Of a stretch of DNA of 7,110 bases, positions 5,485-7,110 are shown piece by piece. How positions within the stretch are numbered: position 1 is the stretch's first letter; the number at the start of each line of letters is the position of its first letter. The position numbers and the translations under genes were made by a program. The notes below the pieces were generated by a model. The model had not been told where the DNA came from. It did not search any database and saw only the letters and a list, made by a program, of their open reading frames with translations. Origin of the DNA: Nitrososphaerota archaeon (GTDB lineage Archaea > Thermoproteota > Nitrososphaeria > Nitrososphaerales > Nitrosopumilaceae); assembly GCA_028867395.1 (NCBI GenBank), contig JAGWGO010000079.1:1-7110 (forward strand), read 5' to 3'.

Positions 5485-5742
5485 CTATTCAGAGGCGGAT
5501 CTTATCACGTCAACATATGATCTGCCGCAAGCAATCTTCAATATAGTGCACAAGACATCGGGATGCTCGCAGCAATAGTCCATGTCTATGTCAAGCTTTT
5601 CAAGCTGCCTCTTTATCTCTTTGAGTGTAGGCTTGTCAAGGGTGTCTAAAATCCTGCATATCTCATCACTTGCCATCTTAAACCTTGATTCTTTGTATTC
5701 CTCATACTTGCGCATGTTGTGAAATACGTGAGGTTTACTCAT
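5485..5742 (-). CDS. Small cysteine-rich protein, unknown function
   Basis: From ATG 5742 the product has 85 residues. The frame also opens 18 codons earlier at GTG 5796, but that segment (MVVIPLWNCDLGKNSPLF) overlaps the promoter-like spacer and is less protein-like, so I prefer the ATG. The chain is mostly helical: a charged N-terminus (MRKYEEYKESRFKM), then ILDTLDKPTLKEIKRQLEKL, then a Cys/His-rich stretch (Cys57, Cys58, His60, Cys65, Cys72) and a final helix. The helix-hairpin layout loosely recalls NitrOD5-type output domains of thaumarchaea, but this is a low-confidence comparison. It lies 60 bases downstream of the VOC gene on the same strand with no TATA box of its own, so the two may be cotranscribed. 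Confidence 0.7.
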   Translation of the reverse strand: MSKPHVFHNMRKYEEYKESRFKMASDEICRILDTLDKPTLKEIKRQLEKLDIDMDYCCEHPDVLCTILKIACGRSYVDVIRSASE

Positions 5743-5750
5743 AAAAAGTG

Positions 5751-5763
5751 GGGAATTTTTCCC
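5751..5763. repeat. Short inverted repeat before the 5742 start
   Basis: GGGAA-TTT-TTCCC is a 13-base inverted repeat ending 9 bases upstream of ATG 5742. It could be a small hairpin in a VOC/small-protein transcript or an operator. It is too short to interpret further. Confidence 0.25.
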
Positions 5764-5802
5764 AAGATCGCAGTTCCATAATGGAATCACGACCACCCAA
5801 TT

Positions 5803-6285
5803 CTACATCTGGCACTTTTCTTTCATTGATTTGAAAAACTCTTCGCCTGCTTTTGCCACCTCTTGGTGAGACAAGTCTTTTTTGTGCGTAGATGTGGTCC
5901 ATCTGTGACCGAAAGGATCTTCGACTGCACCACACCTGTCTCCCCAGAACATATCTGATACAGGCATGATTGGCTTGGCCCCTGCAGATACTGCCTTGCC
6001 AAACAAGTCGTCCGAGTTTTCAACATAAAGAAATATCCCGTTTGTTGCACCTCCAACTGATTGCGGTGAGAGGCACCTCATCTGGGGCATCTCGTCCATC
6101 ACGGGGGACTCGCGAATCATGGTCTGTATCTCGGCGTGCATTATTGACTTGCCGTCAGGTCCAGGAAACCTCGTTATCTCCTTTGCACCAAATGCTTTTT
6201 TGTAAAACTCAATTGCTTCAGCAGCTCCCCGAACTGTCAGGGCTGTAGTAACTGTATGATACCCCTCTGGAATGGGCTTTGTCAT
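5803..6285 (-). CDS. VOC (glyoxalase-fold) family protein, PhnB-like
   Basis: The product has 160 residues, the usual size for this branch. The start PIPEGYHTVTTAL and the two beta-alpha-beta-beta-beta modules (about 8-60 and 80-135) are typical of PhnB/YdfO-like proteins. These are structurally related to glyoxalase I, bleomycin-resistance proteins and dioxygenases, but their substrates are mostly unknown. Recognisable blocks are GAAEAIEFYKKAFGA, GPDGKSIMHAEI (His50, Glu52), FWGDRCGAVEDPFGHRW (Glu122, His127) and the C-terminal THKKDLSHQEV. The segment at 54-64 (QTMIRESPVMD) departs from the common IGDSxVMLxD pattern: two extra residues, then about two missing, and Gly replaced by Arg. Length is conserved overall. 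ATG 6285 has a well-placed TATA box. Enzymatic activity cannot be assigned from sequence. Confidence 0.9.
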   Translation of the reverse strand: MTKPIPEGYHTVTTALTVRGAAEAIEFYKKAFGAKEITRFPGPDGKSIMHAEIQTMIRESPVMDEMPQMRCLSPQSVGGATNGIFLYVENSDDLFGKAVSAGAKPIMPVSDMFWGDRCGAVEDPFGHRWTTSTHKKDLSHQEVAKAGEEFFKSMKEKCQM

Positions 6286-6306
6286 GGAGCATATGCAGTA
6301 TAGAAG

Positions 6307-6314
6307 ATTTTAAC
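6307..6314 (-). promoter_or_regulatory. TATA box of the VOC gene
   Basis: The minus strand reads GTTAAAAT, centred about 26 bases before ATG 6285. Confidence 0.55.
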
Positions 6315-6463
6315 TCTTATGAAATATTTTTCTTAGACCTACATAAGATCATAGAAAGTCTGGAGATTTGAAAGAAGATTCCACTTCTGGAAATTATTCG
6401 AGTCTAAAACAAAAGATATTACACGATTCTTGATAAAATAATCGTACGGGACATACATAAACC

Positions 6464-6469
6464 TTATAA
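6464..6469 (+). promoter_or_regulatory. TATA box of the DUF1059 gene
   Basis: TTATAA is centred about 26 bases before ATG 6492. An upstream ATG at 6474 runs into a stop within three codons. The spacer 6286-6491, between the two divergent genes, shows only short weak hairpins (for example AGAAG/CTTCT at 6373-6388). Confidence 0.6.
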
Positions 6470-6491
6470 CCGCATGATATGAGAGAGAGTC

Positions 6492-6677
6492 ATGCTCAAA
6501 TTCAAATGCAAAGACGTTGGATTCAAGTGCGACTTTGTTGCAAAGGGAAAGACAGAAGAGGAGATCTTGTCCAAGTGTGCAACCCACGCAACAAAGGACC
6601 ACGGAATGAAACCAGAAGAAATAACGGATGAGCTAAAGGGCAAGATAAAATCCAACATCCACAAGTCGTTGTTCTAA
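6492..6677 (+). CDS. DUF1059 small protein
   Basis: The product has 61 residues and covers the whole DUF1059 (PF06348) family length. It reads as CKDVGFKCDFVAKG, then TEEEILSKCATHATKDHGM, then a basic tail. The conserved Cys6, Cys13 and Cys29, with His32 and His37, could form one small metal site (C-x6-C ... C-x2-H-x4-H); this is inferred, since no biochemical role is established for the family. It is cytoplasmic, with no signal sequence. It is transcribed alone from its own TATA box and converges with the surface-protein gene 38 bases away. Confidence 0.92.
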   Translation: MLKFKCKDVGFKCDFVAKGKTEEEILSKCATHATKDHGMKPEEITDELKGKIKSNIHKSLF

Positions 6678-6697
6678 ATATAGGGCATCCTACAAAA

Positions 6698-6706
6698 TTA
6701 TTTTTA
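6698..6706 (+). terminator. T-run after the DUF1059 gene
   Basis: TTATTTTTA with T5 at 6701-6705 lies about 20 bases past the DUF1059 stop in the convergent gap. It is a plausible archaeal T-run terminator. Confidence 0.4.
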
Positions 6707-6715
6707 TATGCATTG

Positions 6716-7110
6716 TCATCTCTCTGTCGGCTCTCCAATTACAACATCGGTGAAAGAATCGACAAAGTAAGAATCCATAAACGCCGCTGCCGAGACATTG
6801 CCGCAGACGCCATTTTTAATGAAAGAAATGCCTGAGAGATTCGACCAGCCATAGCCGGTAGAGTAAAGCATGACCATGCTGGGATAAAGACAGTTGTCTG
6901 GAACGCATATCTTGGCATTGCCTCCAGATATGCCCAAGAGTGCGACACCAAAATACTGAGAATTGGCAAGGATTCCATCTTTTTCCCCGTCACTTGGACC
7001 TTCCAATTTTTCAGTGATGATTCCAAAGCTCACGTTGCTGTCAGAGTTGGATATTGTTACACTGACTCCAGTTGACGGGTCTTTTAGATATGCGTAGCCT
7101 GTGTTGCTTG
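6716..7110 (-). CDS. C-terminus of a secreted beta-sandwich surface protein (partial, N-terminus off the right edge)
   Basis: The minus frame is open from the window edge to TGA 6716-6718, giving 131 codons; the GTG at 7033 is internal, not the start. The sequence is rich in Gly, Ser, Asn and Val and low in Lys, as in exported proteins. It has three N-glycosylation sequons (NVS, NLS, NVS). The pattern GISGGNAKICVPD, then SMVMLYSTGYGW, then NGVCGNVSAAAFMDSYFV resembles the domain found near the C-termini of many extracellular proteins (TVC.. / LxLLHYENGxW / xxCGxVTSFSPFAV). It is therefore probably a cell-surface or secreted protein whose main domains lie to the right. No C-terminal membrane helix or sorting motif is seen; it ends IGEPTER. 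Confidence 0.8.
   Translation of the reverse strand, partial: SNTGYAYLKDPSTGVSVTISNSDSNVSFGIITEKLEGPSDGEKDGILANSQYFGVALLGISGGNAKICVPDNCLYPSMVMLYSTGYGWSNLSGISFIKNGVCGNVSAAAFMDSYFVDSFTDVVIGEPTER

Noticed and set aside
6339..6602. Minus-strand 87-residue frame
   Set aside because: Half of it is antisense to DUF1059, and it has no promoter or family resemblance.

Overview
The window looks archaeal and most resembles an ammonia-oxidising Nitrososphaerota (Thaumarchaeota) of the Nitrosopumilus/Nitrosotenuis type. Most genes have a TATA-like box 25-27 bases before the start codon and no Shine-Dalgarno sequence, which fits leaderless archaeal transcripts. The gene mix agrees: an archaeal HtpX protease, a DUF1059 mini-protein, secreted Ig-like and beta-sandwich proteins, and many very small unknown proteins in moderately AT-rich DNA. 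The genus is an inference.

Layout. Bases 1-367 hold the edge of an uncertain reading frame (1-165) and a T-rich tract that looks like a terminator. Bases 368-2153 encode a pyruvate-oxidase/acetolactate-synthase-like thiamine-diphosphate enzyme, split into two frames by a +1 frameshift near 1427-1470. Bases 2261-3032 are a tight two-gene unit: a small exported single-helix protein and a four-helix membrane protein with two in-helix histidine pairs, a candidate di-heme b-type cytochrome. Next comes a divergent pair, a secreted Ig-like protein on the minus strand (3068-3547) and HtpX on the plus strand (3630-4550). Two small unknown proteins follow: a soluble helical one (4625-4858) and a two-helix membrane one (4950-5177). 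Bases 5178-5484 have no secure gene but contain several weak small-ORF candidates. On the minus strand lie a VOC/glyoxalase-fold protein (5803-6285) and a cysteine-rich small protein just downstream of it (5485-5742). The window ends with DUF1059 (6492-6677) convergent with the C-terminus of a secreted protein that runs off the right edge (6716-7110).

How they fit together. Apart from the 2261-3032 pair, and perhaps the VOC/small-protein pair, the genes seem to be individually transcribed. A loose envelope theme runs through the middle: exported or membrane redox proteins, a secreted Ig-like protein and a membrane quality-control protease. I see no mobile element, CRISPR array, rRNA or tRNA. 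The best candidates for something undescribed are the exported/cytochrome-like pair and the ambiguous 5178-5484 spacer. Neither is proven.
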